Shown piece after piece: positions 62,765-64,000 of a stretch of 64,000 bases of DNA. The position numbers were made by a program, and so were the translations under genes. This DNA comes from Candidatus Heimdallarchaeum endolithica (lineage in GTDB: Archaea; Asgardarchaeota; Heimdallarchaeia; Heimdallarchaeales; Heimdallarchaeaceae). The notes under the pieces were generated by a model. It was not told the origin of the DNA. It made no database searches and saw only the letters and a list, made by a program, of their open reading frames with translations. The stretch covers positions 3,145,060-3,209,059 of the forward strand of contig CP084167.1 in assembly GCA_021513715.1 (NCBI GenBank), in the 5' to 3' direction. Numbering within the stretch: the first letter of the stretch is position 1; each line of letters opens with the position of its first letter.

Positions 62765-63219
62765 TAATAATAATTAACTCATAAACAAATAAATGTTGTT
62801 TTCTATTTCAATCATAACTAAAGCTAATTTTAACACATAATCTGATTAGGACATTTTTTTCTTTTTTATTTTTCTCCCTTATTTCTAATAAGCCATCTTC
62901 TTATAAATACGTCCATACAAGAAGGAAGGAAAATTTACTCGTGAAGAGTCCTTTTAACGAATATGCAAGTAAAACTAACTAAAAAAGAATAAATCTCTCT
63001 AATTTTGTATAAGAAATGTATAAGTATACACAAATCAAAGATTATGTTGCATGAATGAAGTTGTTTTACTGTAGGTCTCCTTTTTAACTAACAATTAAAT
63101 TTTGAAAAAGAAAAAATGGATGTAATAACAAACAGTGATTGTGTGATGATATTAATTTCTTGTTAAGGAAAGAGAAAAATTTATAGTAAATTGTCGATTA
63201 ATTTATTTTGTGAATTTTT
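62765..63219. other. Intergenic region with a promoter-like box near its end
   Basis: About 455 bases without a supported gene. TTTATAGTAAA at about 63180-63190 is a TATA candidate for the beta-helix protein gene starting at 63220. Another CTTATAAAT lies at about 62899-62907, with no clear gene after it. Confidence 0.4.
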
Positions 63220-64000
63220 ATGAGAAACAAGATTAGATTTTTCTTCAGTTTCTTGTCAATTATTATCACTACCGTTTGTATATTGACCACTTTAGAAAAT
63301 ACTGTGGGTAACATAATTCCAACTTCGACACAGATAATAATAATGAATGATAGTGATTTTGATACATATGGTTTTCCCGGTTCTGGTTCATTGAAAGATC
63401 CTTATATCATTGAAGGTCTTAACATCGTAGGAGATGGTGATATAGGTATATATATCGCTAACACTTATTTTTCCTATTATGTCATTCGCGACTGTGTGAT
63501 TCAAGGCTATGATTTCGGGATAGTGATTGACAGTAGTTATAAAACAGCAACTATTGAAAACTGTGAGATTAACGTTAACTCTGTAGGAATAACCGTTATA
63601 CAAAGTACTAGTTTTTATGTAATAAATAACACTGTTCAAGCAAATTCTGTAGGTATTACTGTTGATGCTGGATATAATGCAATAGTTAATAACACAATTG
63701 TTGATACGCCTTATGGTATTACCGCTTCACTTGTAGCAAATGAAGGATTGATTTTAAATAATACAATCATCAATGCAGAGTGGGGAATAACAACAGATAT
63801 TGAAGTAAAAAATACTCAGATATGCTGGAATAGTATTATTAACGTATACTTTGCAGGTATTGGTATTAATACAGTGGATGATGTAACTAATTTAACGATA
63901 CATCATAACACAATAATTGCTGGAGAACAATTTGATTATGAAACGTTAGGAAGACAAGAAGGTGTTAATGATCAAGTATTTTGGTATGATAGCAAAACAA
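63220..64000 (+). CDS. Secreted right-handed beta-helix (NosD-like) protein, 3' end outside window
   Basis: At least 260 residues; the frame is open from the ATG at 63220 to the end of the window. Signal peptide (FFFSFLSIIITTVCILTTL), then GSGSLKDPYIIEGLNI, the usual entry of NosD/parallel beta-helix proteins, then short repeats such as IENCEINVNSVGITVI, INNTVQANSVGITV, VNNTIVDTPYGIT and LNNTIINAEWGIT (about 20-25 residues each, N-N-T or N-C turns). Such proteins sit outside the cell and often bind or modify carbohydrates. The full length is unknown. Confidence 0.75.
   Translation, partial: MRNKIRFFFSFLSIIITTVCILTTLENTVGNIIPTSTQIIIMNDSDFDTYGFPGSGSLKDPYIIEGLNIVGDGDIGIYIANTYFSYYVIRDCVIQGYDFGIVIDSSYKTATIENCEINVNSVGITVIQSTSFYVINNTVQANSVGITVDAGYNAIVNNTIVDTPYGITASLVANEGLILNNTIINAEWGITTDIEVKNTQICWNSIINVYFAGIGINTVDDVTNLTIHHNTIIAGEQFDYETLGRQEGVNDQVFWYDSKT

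Noticed and set aside
1..64000. tRNA, rRNA and replication origin
   Set aside because: No GTTCGA-type T-loop with a fitting acceptor stem, no rRNA-like conserved block and no clustered origin repeats were noticed by eye.

Overview
The window looks like a low-GC (roughly one third G+C by eye) archaeal chromosome segment, most likely from an Asgard archaeon of the Heimdall/Loki type. Evidence for archaea: TATA-like boxes about 25-30 bases before many first-gene starts, GGTGA-type Shine-Dalgarno sites inside operons, archaeal indolepyruvate:ferredoxin oxidoreductase, a Csa3-type CRISPR regulator and a tandem Lrp-like regulator. Evidence for Asgard is weaker: a longin/roadblock-like sensor domain appears in three different architectures. 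The lineage is an inference. I saw no tRNA or rRNA gene.

Layout. 1-16.6 kb holds mixed housekeeping and membrane genes: a PepT-like peptidase, an M42 aminopeptidase, two MFS transporters, a secreted EEP-fold hydrolase, a diiron-type metallo-beta-lactamase protein with a small partner, a membrane acyltransferase, a DapA-family aldolase and two sensor-domain proteins. A stretch upstream of the second MFS gene has long crossing complementary segments and may be a structured RNA. 16.6-22.5 kb holds two large secreted, membrane-anchored Ig-like proteins. One is intact; the other is broken by a clean 1.28-kb internal inversion between 6-bp inverted repeats. A third, intact paralogue is at 41.6-44.4 kb.

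22.7-39.8 kb is a purine/N-heterocycle catabolism island like the E. coli yge-ygf region: MocA-like Mo-cofactor enzyme, XdhD-like fused Mo hydroxylase, YgeY, YgeW, hydantoinase, SsnA, a PreA-like flavoprotein with two [4Fe-4S] sites, two fold-II PLP enzymes, a second two-subunit xanthine dehydrogenase and XdhC. Together they would hydroxylate a purine, open its rings, remove amino and carbamoyl groups, and release the fragments for energy and nitrogen. A complete insertion sequence with a 6-bp target duplication follows at 39.96-40.96 kb.

44.8-50.5 kb has a TPR-sensor protein and an iorA-iorB-panE-like operon for 2-oxoacid metabolism. 50.6-62.8 kb is a type I-B CRISPR-Cas locus read leftwards: cas6-cas8b-cas7-cas5-cas3-cas4-cas1-cas2, then a leader and an array of 19 repeats. 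cas1 is frameshifted at an A10 run. A divergent csa3 is followed by a lone CRISPR repeat in the 5' leader of a small gene whose paralogue lies convergent to it. The window ends inside a beta-helix secreted protein gene.
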